From F23-D06 sp045600525 (GTDB lineage: Bacteria > Bacteroidota > Bacteroidia > Bacteroidales > WCHB1-69): a DNA stretch of 64,000 nucleotides. A program made the position numbers and the translations under genes. The notes under the pieces were generated by a model. The model saw only the letters and a list, made by a program, of their open reading frames with translations. It did no database searches and was not told where the DNA came from. Below, in pieces: positions 45,055 to 55,243 of the stretch; positions within the stretch are counted from its first letter, which is position 1; every line of letters begins with the position of its first letter. The DNA is taken from assembly GCA_045600525.1 (NCBI GenBank), contig JAZRYC010000046.1, positions 1 through 64,000 of the forward strand, given 5' to 3'.

Positions 45055-46533
45055 ATGTCTTTTATTACAGATAGAATTACCCTTGAAGGATTGACATTTG
45101 ACGATGTTTTGTTGATCCCCTCCTATTCAGAAGTTTTACCCAAAGAGGTTAGTCTGAAGACGCGTTTTTCCCGCAATATCATCTTGAATCTGCCGTTTGT
45201 TTCAGCGGCCATGGACACGGTGACAGAGGCTAAGATGGCTATTTCCATTGCCCGGGAAGGCGGAATCGGTGTCATCCATAAGAACATGACCATTGAAGAA
45301 CAGGCTAAGCAGGTGGCATCGGTGAAGCGTGCCGAAAACGGCATGATCAATGCGCCGGTCATCATCACCCCGGATAAGACGGTGGGAGATGCGCTTCGTA
45401 TGATGGCCGAATACAAAATCGGTGGTATCCCCGTGGTGAACGAACGAAACATCCTCATTGGTATTGTTACCAATCGTGATCTTCGCTTTGAGAAGGATTT
45501 CAGCAAGAAAATTGATTTGGTGATGACGCGCGAGAACCTCATTACAACATCTCGTGATACGGATTTAAACCAGGCTACGGACATTCTCCAACAACACAAG
45601 ATTGAGAAACTTCCCGTAGTGGCAGAAGACGGCACCTTGTTGGGCTTGATCACCTATAAGGATATCACGAAGGCCAAAGACAAGCCATTTGCCTGCAAAG
45701 ATGCGCAAGGCCGTTTGCGCGTGGCAGCCGGTGTGGGCATTACCAATGACGCCGTGCAACGCGCGGAAGCCCTCGTGGCGGCCGGTGTGGATGCCCTTGT
45801 GTTGGACTGTGCCCATGGTCATTCTATGAATGTGGTGAAGACATTGAAAGATATCAAGGCGCATTTTGACAATGTGGATGTCGTTGTCGGCAATATTGCC
45901 ACAGGCGAAGCTGCAAAAATGCTGGCTGATGCCGGTGCGGATGCCGTAAAAGTTGGTATTGGTCCCGGATCCATCTGTACTACCCGTGTGGTGGCTGGTG
46001 TGGGTGTTCCTCAGCTTAGCGCCGTCTATGATGTCTATAAGGCTTTACAAGCCTATGATATTCCTTTGATTGCAGATGGTGGTATTCGTTATTCCGGCGA
46101 TATTGTGAAGGCTCTTGCCGCAGGCGGTAGCTCTGTGATGTTAGGTGGTCTTCTCGCTGGTGTTGAAGAATCTCCAGGTACAACGATTCTATTCAATGGT
46201 CGTAAATTCAAAACCTATCGCGGTATGGGATCCCTTGAGGCTATGCAGCATGGTTCCAAAGACCGCTATATGCAGAGCGATGTGGATGATGCCAAGAAAC
46301 TTGTCCCCGAAGGCATTGTGGGTCGTGTACCTTATAAAGGCGACCTTTATGAAGTCATTTATCAAATGGCCGGCGGACTTCGCTCCGGAATGGGATATAT
46401 TGGCGCACGTAATATTGAAGAAATGCATAATGCCCGTTTCTGCCGAATTACCAATGCGGGAGTCCTTGAAAGTCATCCCCATGACATTACCATTACTGCG
46501 GAAGCTCCTAATTATTCCAGCGAATCCAAATAA
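45055..46533 (+). CDS. guaB: IMP dehydrogenase
   Basis: Oxidises IMP to XMP, the committed step to GMP. The 492 residues include the catalytic barrel interrupted by two CBS domains (about 95-205). The nucleophile is about Cys308 in GIGPGSICTTRVV; the flap region has YRGMGSLEAM near 392. The N-terminal LTFDDVLLIPSYSEV (13-27) is invariant in the family. A universal stress protein gene follows at 30 bases, and both share a terminator at 47496-47530. Confidence 0.98.
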   Translation: MSFITDRITLEGLTFDDVLLIPSYSEVLPKEVSLKTRFSRNIILNLPFVSAAMDTVTEAKMAISIAREGGIGVIHKNMTIEEQAKQVASVKRAENGMINAPVIITPDKTVGDALRMMAEYKIGGIPVVNERNILIGIVTNRDLRFEKDFSKKIDLVMTRENLITTSRDTDLNQATDILQQHKIEKLPVVAEDGTLLGLITYKDITKAKDKPFACKDAQGRLRVAAGVGITNDAVQRAEALVAAGVDALVLDCAHGHSMNVVKTLKDIKAHFDNVDVVVGNIATGEAAKMLADAGADAVKVGIGPGSICTTRVVAGVGVPQLSAVYDVYKALQAYDIPLIADGGIRYSGDIVKALAAGGSSVMLGGLLAGVEESPGTTILFNGRKFKTYRGMGSLEAMQHGSKDRYMQSDVDDAKKLVPEGIVGRVPYKGDLYEVIYQMAGGLRSGMGYIGARNIEEMHNARFCRITNAGVLESHPHDITITAEAPNYSSESK

Positions 46534-46563
46534 AGTATTTAATAATTGTAAAATTCCAATATT

Positions 46564-47412
46564 ATGAAAAATATCGTTGTCGGTATCGACTTTTCCAATA
46601 GTTCCATGACGGCTATGCGTCATGCAGTTGCCATTGCCTTACGTGATAAGGCCACCCTTCATCTTGTTTGGGTAAAGGCCCCTGGTGTGGCAAGTAGTTC
46701 TGAAGAATTTGATGAAGGTAAAAGTTTTATGCACCATCAACAGGAAAAGCTCCAGGAATGGGCTGCTATGTGCAAGCACGAAGCTCCAGAATGCATCGTC
46801 AATAATGTCTTCTTGGAGGGCAAGCCCCATATTGAAGTTAACAAGTATGCAGCCAATCTGCCAGAAGCCATCATTGTCCTCGGTGCGCACGGCGCTTCCG
46901 GATTTGAGGAGGGTTATATCGGCAATAATGCCTATCGTATGATCAATGCTGCCGAAGTTCCCGTTTTGATTATGCGTGAGAATATCCAAATCAACCGCGA
47001 CCTCACCAAGATATTGGTGCCTATTGATATCAGCTTCGAAACGTTGCAGAAGATGAGATTGTCCATTTATTTGGCTAAGCTTTTCGCTGCTCAGATTTAT
47101 CTTTTCGGCGTAAACTATCCGAATGACGCGCAAACAAAACACATCATCAACGTACAGCTTCGCAATGCGATGACCATGTGCGACGATGCCAATGTGAGAT
47201 ATGTGGCCGAAGCACACAATGTTACCAATAACGATGTTTGCAACACGATTATCTCTTCAGCTAAAGAATTGGATGCCAATCTTATTACAATTATGCGCGA
47301 AGAACAGGAAACAGATTTTACGGCATCTCGCAATATGCGCCAGATTTTGAGTACCTGCTCTATGCCGCTACTCATCATTCCCAATAGAAACACATTCTCT
47401 GTAGGCAGATAA
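46564..47412 (+). CDS. Universal stress protein with two Usp domains
   Basis: A 282-residue tandem UspA protein, cytoplasmic. Domain 1 begins KNIVVGIDFSNSSMTAMRHAVAIA (2-25) and ends with LGAHGASGFEEGYIGNNAYRMI, an ATP-binding-type G-2xG-9xG pattern in altered form, then VPVLIMRE. Domain 2 (about 145-282) begins KILVPIDIS and ends SMPLLIIPN, but its glycine loop is degenerate (MREEQETDFTASRNMRQIL), so only the first domain might bind nucleotide. It is probably cotranscribed with guaB. Confidence 0.88.
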   Translation: MKNIVVGIDFSNSSMTAMRHAVAIALRDKATLHLVWVKAPGVASSSEEFDEGKSFMHHQQEKLQEWAAMCKHEAPECIVNNVFLEGKPHIEVNKYAANLPEAIIVLGAHGASGFEEGYIGNNAYRMINAAEVPVLIMRENIQINRDLTKILVPIDISFETLQKMRLSIYLAKLFAAQIYLFGVNYPNDAQTKHIINVQLRNAMTMCDDANVRYVAEAHNVTNNDVCNTIISSAKELDANLITIMREEQETDFTASRNMRQILSTCSMPLLIIPNRNTFSVGR

Positions 47413-47424
47413 TTAGTGATCGGT

Positions 47425-47456
47425 AATCGGTGAACTGTGATCTGTTAGTTTCGGTT
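47425..47456. repeat. Short degenerate GTGATCGGT-type direct repeat
   Basis: A run built of imperfect 7-8 base units (gtgatcg, gtaatcg, gtgaact, gtgatct) directly after the usp gene. It is too short and degenerate to assign a role. Confidence 0.35.
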
Positions 47457-47495
47457 CAAGATAACAAGTGCTTACAAGATTTTTATAGAGAAGAT

Positions 47496-47530
47496 AAAGC
47501 GTGTTAAATGTCTTAACACGCTTTTTTAAT
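47496..47530 (+). terminator. Rho-independent terminator of guaB-usp
   Basis: A 12-bp perfect stem (AAAGCGTGTTAA with TTAACACGCTTT) and 5-base loop followed by a T6 run. Confidence 0.85.
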
Positions 47531-47583
47531 TTATCCAATAATCCTTTTTGCGATAATTCGCGAAATTTGATAAAATATGTTTT

Positions 47584-48183
47584 ATGGAAAAAAACAGCAA
47601 ACCAAGTAAAAAAAACAGTAAAAGAACCCTGCGCGCCGGCAATATGCTGAACCCCTCACCTGTGGTGATGGTTTCCTGCGGCAGTTCGATTGACGAATAT
47701 AATATTATAACGATAGCATGGACGGGCACCCTCTGCTCTGACCCTGCGCTTTGCTACATTTCCGTGCGTCCGGAGCGCCATTCCTACAACCTTATCAAGG
47801 AGAGTGGTGAGTTTGTCATCAACTTGGTAAACCGCGACCTGGCACCCATCGCCGATTGGTGCGGAGTGAAATCAGGCAAGAAGTTCAACAAGTTCTTTGA
47901 GACCGGTCTCACGCCCGTGCGCGGCACACAGGTCAAAGCCCCGATGATTGACGAAGCCCCCGTGAACCTCGAGTGCAAGGTTAAGCAGATCATCCCCTTG
48001 GGCTCACACGATATGTTCGTCGCCGAAATCGTGGCTGTTCATGCCAAAGAGAATCTTTTCAACTATAAGACCGACGCTCTTGAATTGCAGCGTGCCAACC
48101 TTGTGAGTTATTCCCACGGACATTATTACGATCTGGGTAAGATTCTCGGCAAGTTTGGTTACTCGGTTGAGAAAAAGCAGTAG
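47584..48183 (+). CDS. Flavin reductase-like (DIM6/NTAB) FMN-binding protein
   Basis: A 199-residue split-barrel flavoprotein. After a Lys-rich start, the FMN-binding pattern is seen in NPSPVVMVSCGSSIDEYNIITIAWTGTLC (about 23-51), ISVRPERHSYNLIKESGEFVINL (about 58-80) and APVNLECKVKQIIPLGSHDMFVAEIVAVH near the end. The partner electron acceptor is unknown. No clear TAnnTTTG; a near match TATGTTTT lies at 47576-47583, directly before the ATG. It is locally richer in G+C than the flanking genes. It converges on the giant gene with one base between. Confidence 0.88.
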   Translation: MEKNSKPSKKNSKRTLRAGNMLNPSPVVMVSCGSSIDEYNIITIAWTGTLCSDPALCYISVRPERHSYNLIKESGEFVINLVNRDLAPIADWCGVKSGKKFNKFFETGLTPVRGTQVKAPMIDEAPVNLECKVKQIIPLGSHDMFVAEIVAVHAKENLFNYKTDALELQRANLVSYSHGHYYDLGKILGKFGYSVEKKQ

Positions 48184-48184
48184 G

Positions 48185-51100
48185 CTATTTGCCTTTCACA
48201 CATCTTACGCTGTAGCCTAAGGATTTAGACGATAGTATTTCCTGTAGCATGTAGCAGTTACAATCGGCCATAAAACTCTTGGCAATGGTATTATTAGTTT
48301 CGTCACATGTCCAGAAATAGGCTCTGCCCAAGAGGTTTTCACAACGGGCTTTGGCATCGTTGTAGAATCCTGACGGCAACATGGAAAAGTCTGTTTCGTT
48401 TGTGCCCGGATTCAGCAGCCAGTAGTCGGGAGATCTCAACGTTAATGCGTCTATGTACACCAGGGTGTTGAATTGCTCTTCGGTCGGCAGATACCAACCT
48501 TCTGGGCAGGCACCTTGAATAGGTGAAGTTGAAGGTGTTGTCGTACCTTGCGGTATGCGAGCAGCATCGTACCAAGAATACAGTCTTCCAAAAACAAGCG
48601 CATTTTGAGTCGTATCGCTATTGTTGGTGGCGTAATATGGACGGGCATTCGGAATAGGTTCACCGTCGCTGTAATGAGTAGATTTGAGGTTCTGCTTCAA
48701 CCAGCAATTAAAGCCTATACGGACAGTGCTGTATTCGTTTCCGTCATAGTCGGTCACAGAAAGCTCACCTTCACCACAAGGAGGCAGATTCAACATAATG
48801 TTCTGACTGCATTCGTGCGTATTTCCACAAACATCAGTAACTTGCCAATAAATGGTGGTGTTGGGATTATCGGTACTCGGAATAAAGACGGAGTCGGTGG
48901 GTAGATGCCAATCTTCCATATTTGTACGACGATATAGAACAGAGGAAATCATCGTGTTGGGAAGCGTGTCTCCGTTATGGATTACTGGAGGTACCACCAA
49001 CGAATCGGCATGTAAGAACGGCTCGCCAAAGTTTACGTTATAAGAAGCAGAGGTGCATTCCAGATTGTCATCGGTGAGGTTGTAAACCACAATATTGAAA
49101 CTGTCAACGGTAGTACAGCCGTTTTGATTCACTGTAAGGTAGTGCATCTTTGAATGAGTAGTTTCGTCAGCCATATAATCTAAAGTAAAGAATGAAGTGT
49201 CCGTGCTGGAAATGATGGGACCGTCTTCAGTGGACCATATCACGCGGTTGGCTTCTGGAACTAATGCGAAGTTCAAAGCAGTGGTATCTAGTTTGAACTG
49301 CATATCAGTGCCCTGACATACTGTGTCCGTACCGATTGTTTGTATCCAGATAGGCTGTTTGCGCATTGTGATAAGTCCTATTTTTTGTAATGGAGTAGAT
49401 GCGCATCGTGTATCGGGTTCTGCTTCCACAAGGTAGCGAGCGAAAAGATCATCGGAAAGAGTACCACTTAAAGAAATAGTGTCTTCTCTTTCATTGTCAA
49501 TGACCACACCAGCTGGTATAACATTTCCATCTGTCAGCCAAGTAAGAGTGTAGGAAACGGCGTTACTAATAACAAACTCATTGTCAATCATCGTGTTTCC
49601 ACAAATACCGAGGTCGAGAGATCCACGAGTAAGAGTAATGACAGGCATTTTGACAACTTCTACATGGAAGGTCCAACTACTATCGCAATGTGTAATTTGA
49701 TCAACGGCTTTGATCGTGTAGTCAGCTGTAGCATCTGGGGTGATGGTTAATTCAGTAGTACCATTGAAAGGCGTTTCTTCAGAAGTTGTTTCATTAACGA
49801 GGAAGAATTTGAGATAGTCGTCATCGCCCTGACAGGTGAAAGTAACATCAGTACCTTCGCAAACATAGGATGCGTTGCATGTTTGAGCAGTGGCGTCCAG
49901 TGTTGTCAAAGCAGGTCTGTCGCCCGAAACCATCAGGTTGTCAATGGTAATATAGGATGGTAAATATTTGGAGCCCTTCAAAGTTCCGCAAGACTGGGTA
50001 TTACCGGCAGAACCGCCTGTAAATTCGAGTTTAATGAATAATTCATCTTCATTCAAAGAACTTAGCGAAGACAAGTCAAATTCTGCTGTAGACCAAGATG
50101 TTCCGTTAATCGTTTTTGAACCCAGGTAGGTATAACTGTCGCTGGCGGCGAATTTATAGCTGTAGTTTACATTATTAAAGGCCGCGCCACCATTGTTGTT
50201 GTCACGCTTGTAGTCAAATTTCAAATTCAAGTTATTATAATTTTCCGGGACCAACTTGATTTCGAAATAAACGCCGTCATAATAGGTGTAAGAAGGTTCA
50301 TTTAAAAAGCCCGAGCACGTACTGGACAAATTTGCCCATTGCAATGCGCCATTGGCACCATCAGTGCTATAGCAATAATCGGATGAAGGGGCATATCCAG
50401 TCACATTATTAAATTCGGAAGTATTATATACTGAGAAATTGGCTCCAGAGGTTCTAATACCGCATGTTGGCTGGAAGTTATTGGTACCCGTATTCATATC
50501 CCAAGCAACCAGGGTGACATTGCTTTCGGAAGAAAGAATTTGCTGGACGCTGTTGGTAATCAAGGTGACACGATAAACGCTGTCGCAACCTGTGGAACAT
50601 TGCCAGTCTGCTGGAGAAGTCAAATATTCCACACCTTCTTCGGTTGGCGTAAAATTAAAGCCATAATCAGTATAGCTTTCGCCAAGGCAGATATAGGCTA
50701 CGATGGTTGTATCGAATGCCTTGCGAACATCCAACCATAAAGTAATGACGCTGTCACAGGGATTGCTTTCTGAAGGAATGCTCAATTGGCACTCATACAG
50801 GCCTGGCTGACGCATTTCATCGGCCTTGGGTGTAATGATGAACATACCCGGAATATATTCGCATTCGTCTGTAAAAGTAATGTTTGAAACCTGATCTACT
50901 TCATTGGCGCAAACGTAGCCATGACGTTCAATATCCAGACGATAGGCGGGAGCGATGCCGACCATGTCCAAAGTATCAGAAACGATACAGGTGCCGTTAC
51001 CCACACTTACCACATATTGGAAATCACCTGTAGGAATATCATCTTCATCAGTAAGATAATAATCATGGGCATCCAAAAGTGTACTCACCCCATTGTGAAT

Positions 51101-54100
51101 ACGCTCCCAATTGTAATTGACAGGGGTCGTTTCGTTTGGGGTGACATCTGTATTGACGTAAGGAGGAGTTGCCATCAGCGCAGATCCTTGATTGGTACAA
51201 ACTATGGTTTCAGCGGAAATGGTAATTTCATCAATGGCTTTGTGACCCGATATGCAAATGTTGTCGAGCAAAGAATACTTTGTCCATTCAGATAAATAAC
51301 CAAAGGTACTCTTAGCTGCGCCATCAAAAGTGATTTTAATATACAAGTCATTATTATCATCTATGGCTTTTGATGACTTTTCAGACAAGTTCAATTCATA
51401 GCTGCCGTCAACTCTGTCGCTTCCTTCCATCGTAATCATTTTCGTTGCGCAGGAATGATAGGTAACATTATCCGTACTATAGGCAAATGTCAAATTGGTA
51501 AAACCATGATCGTTGTCGCCTGTAGTAAGGCGTTCAATTCCGTAGTCAAATCTTAACTTAATATTTGCGTAATCTTTGGTGGAAGTATGGATAATGATGT
51601 TTTTACCATTGTTCATCCTTAAGTCAGGACTAAACAAACTACCTTCCATAACTCCGTTAATCAAGCCCAAGGAGTTTCCAGATGCGGGAATCAGACTTGA
51701 ACTGCTGGAAAGGTTGTCGGAAGTGATATTGGATCCGTTCCAATCGCTATAGGAGATGGTGGAACCAGGCATGGATCCGTTCACATCGGCAGAAATAGGT
51801 GAGGATACGTTGCTGAAAGAGGTCCAACCTGCAAGCAGTGTTTCATTTTCCTCAAAGCCAAATTGGTTCCATTCCTGAATATAAAGGTCCAACGTAACGA
51901 TGCTGTCGCAACCGTTTACTGATTTCAAGTCGTCAATAATATACACACCTGTGGTGTTGTATGTGTGCGAGGTACCGTGTTGGTCGCTGACGGTATAGCT
52001 GTTGCCGGCGCAAAGTGACTGTACATCAGTAATATTATATGTCGGATGCACAGTAATAGTTCCATCAAAAGAGTTTGGTGCTGCGCATTTTGTGTTTTCG
52101 TTGGGGAGCAGGGCAACATGATAAGTGAAAGTTCCTGCCACTGCTGGAGCGCCTGTAATACGGGTTTCACCAGCTATAGAGTTGTCAATGGTGATTCCAT
52201 CCGGCATATAGGGTGAGAATGTGATTAGAGGTTCGCAATCACCACCATGGTAAAACAGAATATCTTCAACGACATCATTTTGGCAAACGGTCTGAATCAA
52301 ATCGCCGCTTGCGTCAACATACTGAAGATGGGCGCTATAAGTGATATAGATAGCATCAGGTACACGGGCACTGACGCAACCGTCTTCAGGGTTGTATTGT
52401 GCCACATAATTGGTTGTATCCAATTCATAGTCCATGGAAACCGATGGGGTTGAGGTCACATAATTGGAAGAGGTTTCAGTTTCATACCATCTCAATGAAA
52501 AACTCGGGTCCGTAGCAGTAGCTTTAAAGGATATGGTTTTTCCTGTTTCGGGGCATACGGTTGTATCTCCGCGGACGATAGGTACAGCCAGACTAATCAC
52601 ATTCAAATTCACAGGATCAGAATAAACGTCGCAGCCACGGTCGTTGCTCACATATACTCTATATTGAAGATCACCTGTCGTTTTGTAATTAGAGGCGAGA
52701 ATCACATTGTTGTGATAGGTGTCGTATGAGGCCTCATTTGCGGAGATGGTATCCCAGTCGGAGACTTCATCCTTAAATTCCCAAGTATAGTTAAAAGTTG
52801 AACCAGCACCTGCTTGGATGCCGTTCTCAATGGATTGTGAGGTCAGCGTAACTTCGTTGCTTGGGCATATGGAGGCAGTTGAAACGGTGGGAGCAGTTAA
52901 GGTGGGGTCTGCAACCACGGTCACTTGGATGGGATCTGTGGAAACTTTACAAACTGTTTGGTTGAAATAAAACAGGTCCACGCCAATGGTATAAAGGCCT
53001 TCGGCTGTCAATTCCTGACTTAAGTTTTCATTGTTGCTTACCAAAGCCGCCGGATCAGCATTCTGGGCAATCATCCAATGGTATTCGGATGGTGTGGCAT
53101 AAAAGCCCAAGGATTCATCCAAATGCCAATTACCTTTGGAGATCAATACTTTGCCGCCCACGCAGAATTCATCATAATTTGGAGTTGGAGCATCGTATTT
53201 CGATGGCAATTCAACGGCATAAATGGTTGCAGAGCCCTCACTGACAAACCAGTCGGAACAAGCAACTTTTGCGTAACGCTTCAAAATATAGGTACCGGCA
53301 CCGAGTGTTTGAATATCCAATAAACTATTGTCAAGACTTGCAACATCGCTATTTGCGATAGCTGTTTCCTCACCACCATCTTTAGTGTAAGTCCACTTAT
53401 AGGAAATAGTCTTGTTTGGTGTAATAGAGGCTTCCGTTACGTTTTGAACAGAAAAACTTCCAGCCAAACAGGTATAAATATCAGAACTTGATATTTTTCC
53501 TGGTTGAACATCAGCCACAGTAATCAGGTATTCGTTTTCTGAAGCGATGGAATCCATAGCACAGCCATTGGTTTTGGCATAGCGCAAGTATGTATGGTTG
53601 CCAGAGCACAATGTGTTTTCAGCAATAGAAAGATTTTGGTTTGTGGCACCAGGCACAATGTCGCCATTATGTGTCCAAAAATATTCGCTGTTGCTAACTT
53701 CTGAGCCATTAATAGAAATGGGTGTGCCAGGTGCTATGGTGGTATCAATGTCTTCAATATTGCCTGAATTAAAGGTGACTTCAATATGATATTCACCATT
53801 AGAAGCATATTCGTTTGATCCAATTTTCACATAGCGGACAACAGAATAGATGTCAGGATTTGTGGCGGTGAAACTACCGGAAGCCAAAGTTGGCGCATTA
53901 CTCTCGAAAGAATCGCCTGTCAAGGTTCCGTTTTTCTTCAAATACCAGTTATAGGTAAAATTAACATCGTTAGAAATATTGGCCGGAACTTGGTTTTCAA
54001 CTGCAAACAGAGCGCAAGGAGATATATTTGTTACTCCCGAAATAGAACCTGTATAGAGCCACTGTGCATATATTGTATAATTGTCTGTATTTTGACACTG

Positions 54101-55057
54101 ATTGGAAGTAGAAAGATAGTCGTGACCGTTTTGACTGGTGGTCCAACCGAGGAAGACATAGCCATCACGAGTAGGAGCGGTCAGGTTATCGTTGGTATAG
54201 TTGTTATAATAAGGTATTGTAAAGGAACCGTCGTCAGGTGCTCCTTCATAATTCAAATCTCTGGTAACCAAAAGGGTGAGTGTTTCATAAGTGATAATGA
54301 TGGCACCATTAGCACCATCACCTCCGGTTTTATTTGAGCTCATTATACCCGTACGACAAGCACCACCGCCGCCGCCGCCATAATCTGAACCGTCATTACC
54401 ATTACCAGCAGAATTATATCTTCCAGCTCCACCATTTCCTGAATGAGAACTAACGCCCGTATGTCCTTGTCCTGCGGCACCTGCGGCTGAAGTTGTTCCA
54501 TTCCCGCCAGCGCCACCAGCAGAAGAAGGACCAGCAGCACCGCCGCCGCCACCAGAGCCATACTTACTGCTTGACGTACCATTACCACCTTTACCGCCCT
54601 GATTACCTGTACCTTTATTTACGGTACCGCCATCTGCACCCGTTGTTGAAGTGCCGGGTGATTTTCCGCCCCCCGCTGCAGCATAGGCAGAGGCTTCATT
54701 GGAAGATGAAAAGTAAGTGTTTCCACCGCCGTTGCCTCCAGTACCGCCAGCACCAACATGAATATTAAAAGTTGAGCCCGGTATCGTAGTGATGTCGGAA
54801 TTGTAAGCAGCGTATGCGCCACCGCCACCGCCACCAGCTCCCATTCTAGCATTGGTACTACCACCACTACCACCGGCTCCCCAGCATTCCACTTTTGTAA
54901 TTTTCAAAGCTCCAGCAGGCACCGTCCAAGTGCTTGTAGAGGTTGATGTGATTGTTGTTGTTTGGGTTTGTTTTAACGGATAGGTCTGCGCGGATATTTT
55001 ATAGAGTGGCAGGCTTAAAAGCAAGACTAAAACAAAAAAGGTAAAACTTTTTTTCAT
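48185..55057 (-). CDS. Giant secreted protein: glycine-rich head, Ig-like array, FISUMP tail
   Basis: A 2290-residue exported protein with a signal peptide ending KISAQ (about 23). Residues 40-255 are a glycine-rich domain opening with STSTWTVPAGALKITKVECWGAGG and rich in GGGGG runs. An InlB/Flg_new-type repeat follows (about 295-335, APTRDGYVFLGW to TIYAQW). Then come many Ig/PKD-like modules with the recurring VNGCDSIVTLDLYI and TGCDSVYRVTL endings. Two beta-sandwich modules (about 1062-1276 and 1505-1716) have LRFDY/LKFDY and a closing DN(I/L)xxSG. The tail (about 2092-2290) is a FISUMP domain: DGNEYSTVRIGFNCWLKQNL, GWYLPTEEQF and YSVRCVKGK. There is no T9SS sorting tail. Likely a surface adhesin or matrix protein. 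The frame is intact throughout. Confidence 0.85.
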   Translation of the reverse strand: MKKSFTFFVLVLLLSLPLYKISAQTYPLKQTQTTTITSTSTSTWTVPAGALKITKVECWGAGGSGGSTNARMGAGGGGGGAYAAYNSDITTIPGSTFNIHVGAGGTGGNGGGNTYFSSSNEASAYAAAGGGKSPGTSTTGADGGTVNKGTGNQGGKGGNGTSSSKYGSGGGGGAAGPSSAGGAGGNGTTSAAGAAGQGHTGVSSHSGNGGAGRYNSAGNGNDGSDYGGGGGGACRTGIMSSNKTGGDGANGAIIITYETLTLLVTRDLNYEGAPDDGSFTIPYYNNYTNDNLTAPTRDGYVFLGWTTSQNGHDYLSTSNQCQNTDNYTIYAQWLYTGSISGVTNISPCALFAVENQVPANISNDVNFTYNWYLKKNGTLTGDSFESNAPTLASGSFTATNPDIYSVVRYVKIGSNEYASNGEYHIEVTFNSGNIEDIDTTIAPGTPISINGSEVSNSEYFWTHNGDIVPGATNQNLSIAENTLCSGNHTYLRYAKTNGCAMDSIASENEYLITVADVQPGKISSSDIYTCLAGSFSVQNVTEASITPNKTISYKWTYTKDGGEETAIANSDVASLDNSLLDIQTLGAGTYILKRYAKVACSDWFVSEGSATIYAVELPSKYDAPTPNYDEFCVGGKVLISKGNWHLDESLGFYATPSEYHWMIAQNADPAALVSNNENLSQELTAEGLYTIGVDLFYFNQTVCKVSTDPIQVTVVADPTLTAPTVSTASICPSNEVTLTSQSIENGIQAGAGSTFNYTWEFKDEVSDWDTISANEASYDTYHNNVILASNYKTTGDLQYRVYVSNDRGCDVYSDPVNLNVISLAVPIVRGDTTVCPETGKTISFKATATDPSFSLRWYETETSSNYVTSTPSVSMDYELDTTNYVAQYNPEDGCVSARVPDAIYITYSAHLQYVDASGDLIQTVCQNDVVEDILFYHGGDCEPLITFSPYMPDGITIDNSIAGETRITGAPAVAGTFTYHVALLPNENTKCAAPNSFDGTITVHPTYNITDVQSLCAGNSYTVSDQHGTSHTYNTTGVYIIDDLKSVNGCDSIVTLDLYIQEWNQFGFEENETLLAGWTSFSNVSSPISADVNGSMPGSTISYSDWNGSNITSDNLSSSSSLIPASGNSLGLINGVMEGSLFSPDLRMNNGKNIIIHTSTKDYANIKLRFDYGIERLTTGDNDHGFTNLTFAYSTDNVTYHSCATKMITMEGSDRVDGSYELNLSEKSSKAIDDNNDLYIKITFDGAAKSTFGYLSEWTKYSLLDNICISGHKAIDEITISAETIVCTNQGSALMATPPYVNTDVTPNETTPVNYNWERIHNGVSTLLDAHDYYLTDEDDIPTGDFQYVVSVGNGTCIVSDTLDMVGIAPAYRLDIERHGYVCANEVDQVSNITFTDECEYIPGMFIITPKADEMRQPGLYECQLSIPSESNPCDSVITLWLDVRKAFDTTIVAYICLGESYTDYGFNFTPTEEGVEYLTSPADWQCSTGCDSVYRVTLITNSVQQILSSESNVTLVAWDMNTGTNNFQPTCGIRTSGANFSVYNTSEFNNVTGYAPSSDYCYSTDGANGALQWANLSSTCSGFLNEPSYTYYDGVYFEIKLVPENYNNLNLKFDYKRDNNNGGAAFNNVNYSYKFAASDSYTYLGSKTINGTSWSTAEFDLSSLSSLNEDELFIKLEFTGGSAGNTQSCGTLKGSKYLPSYITIDNLMVSGDRPALTTLDATAQTCNASYVCEGTDVTFTCQGDDDYLKFFLVNETTSEETPFNGTTELTITPDATADYTIKAVDQITHCDSSWTFHVEVVKMPVITLTRGSLDLGICGNTMIDNEFVISNAVSYTLTWLTDGNVIPAGVVIDNEREDTISLSGTLSDDLFARYLVEAEPDTRCASTPLQKIGLITMRKQPIWIQTIGTDTVCQGTDMQFKLDTTALNFALVPEANRVIWSTEDGPIISSTDTSFFTLDYMADETTHSKMHYLTVNQNGCTTVDSFNIVVYNLTDDNLECTSASYNVNFGEPFLHADSLVVPPVIHNGDTLPNTMISSVLYRRTNMEDWHLPTDSVFIPSTDNPNTTIYWQVTDVCGNTHECSQNIMLNLPPCGEGELSVTDYDGNEYSTVRIGFNCWLKQNLKSTHYSDGEPIPNARPYYATNNSDTTQNALVFGRLYSWYDAARIPQGTTTPSTSPIQGACPEGWYLPTEEQFNTLVYIDALTLRSPDYWLLNPGTNETDFSMLPSGFYNDAKARCENLLGRAYFWTCDETNNTIAKSFMADCNCYMLQEILSSKSLGYSVRCVKGK

Positions 55058-55149
55058 ATTTAATTATTATTCATCATTTAATAATTCAACAAAACCCTAC
55101 CGCAGAATTTTAATTAACAATTCTGTTTTTACTTTGTTGAAAAGTCGGC

Positions 55150-55157
55150 AAAAATAC
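55150..55157 (-). promoter_or_regulatory. Promoter of the giant secreted protein gene (TATTTTTG-CCGAC)
   Basis: Minus-strand TATTTTTG followed by CCGAC, 92 bases before the start. It implies an AT-rich leader of about 85 bases containing the partly symmetric AGAATT-type sequence at 55101-55125. Confidence 0.72.
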
Positions 55158-55184
55158 ATTTTTTATTTATATGATTTTTTACAA

Positions 55185-55219
55185 AAAATGATTTTTCAAC
55201 ATTATTTGTTGAAAAATCA
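55185..55219 (-). terminator. Terminator of nrdDG
   Basis: An 11-bp stem (GATTTTTCAAC with GTTGAAAAATC) and 7-base loop followed by T6 on the minus strand, 24 bases after the nrdG stop. Confidence 0.72.
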
Positions 55220-55243
55220 ATATTTTAAATAAATTAATAAATG

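Noticed and set aside
54340..54900. Tandem DNA repeat or CRISPR-like region
   Set aside because: The repetition is the GGN codon run of the glycine-rich domain of the giant protein. Units are irregular, there are no spacers, and the frame stays open.
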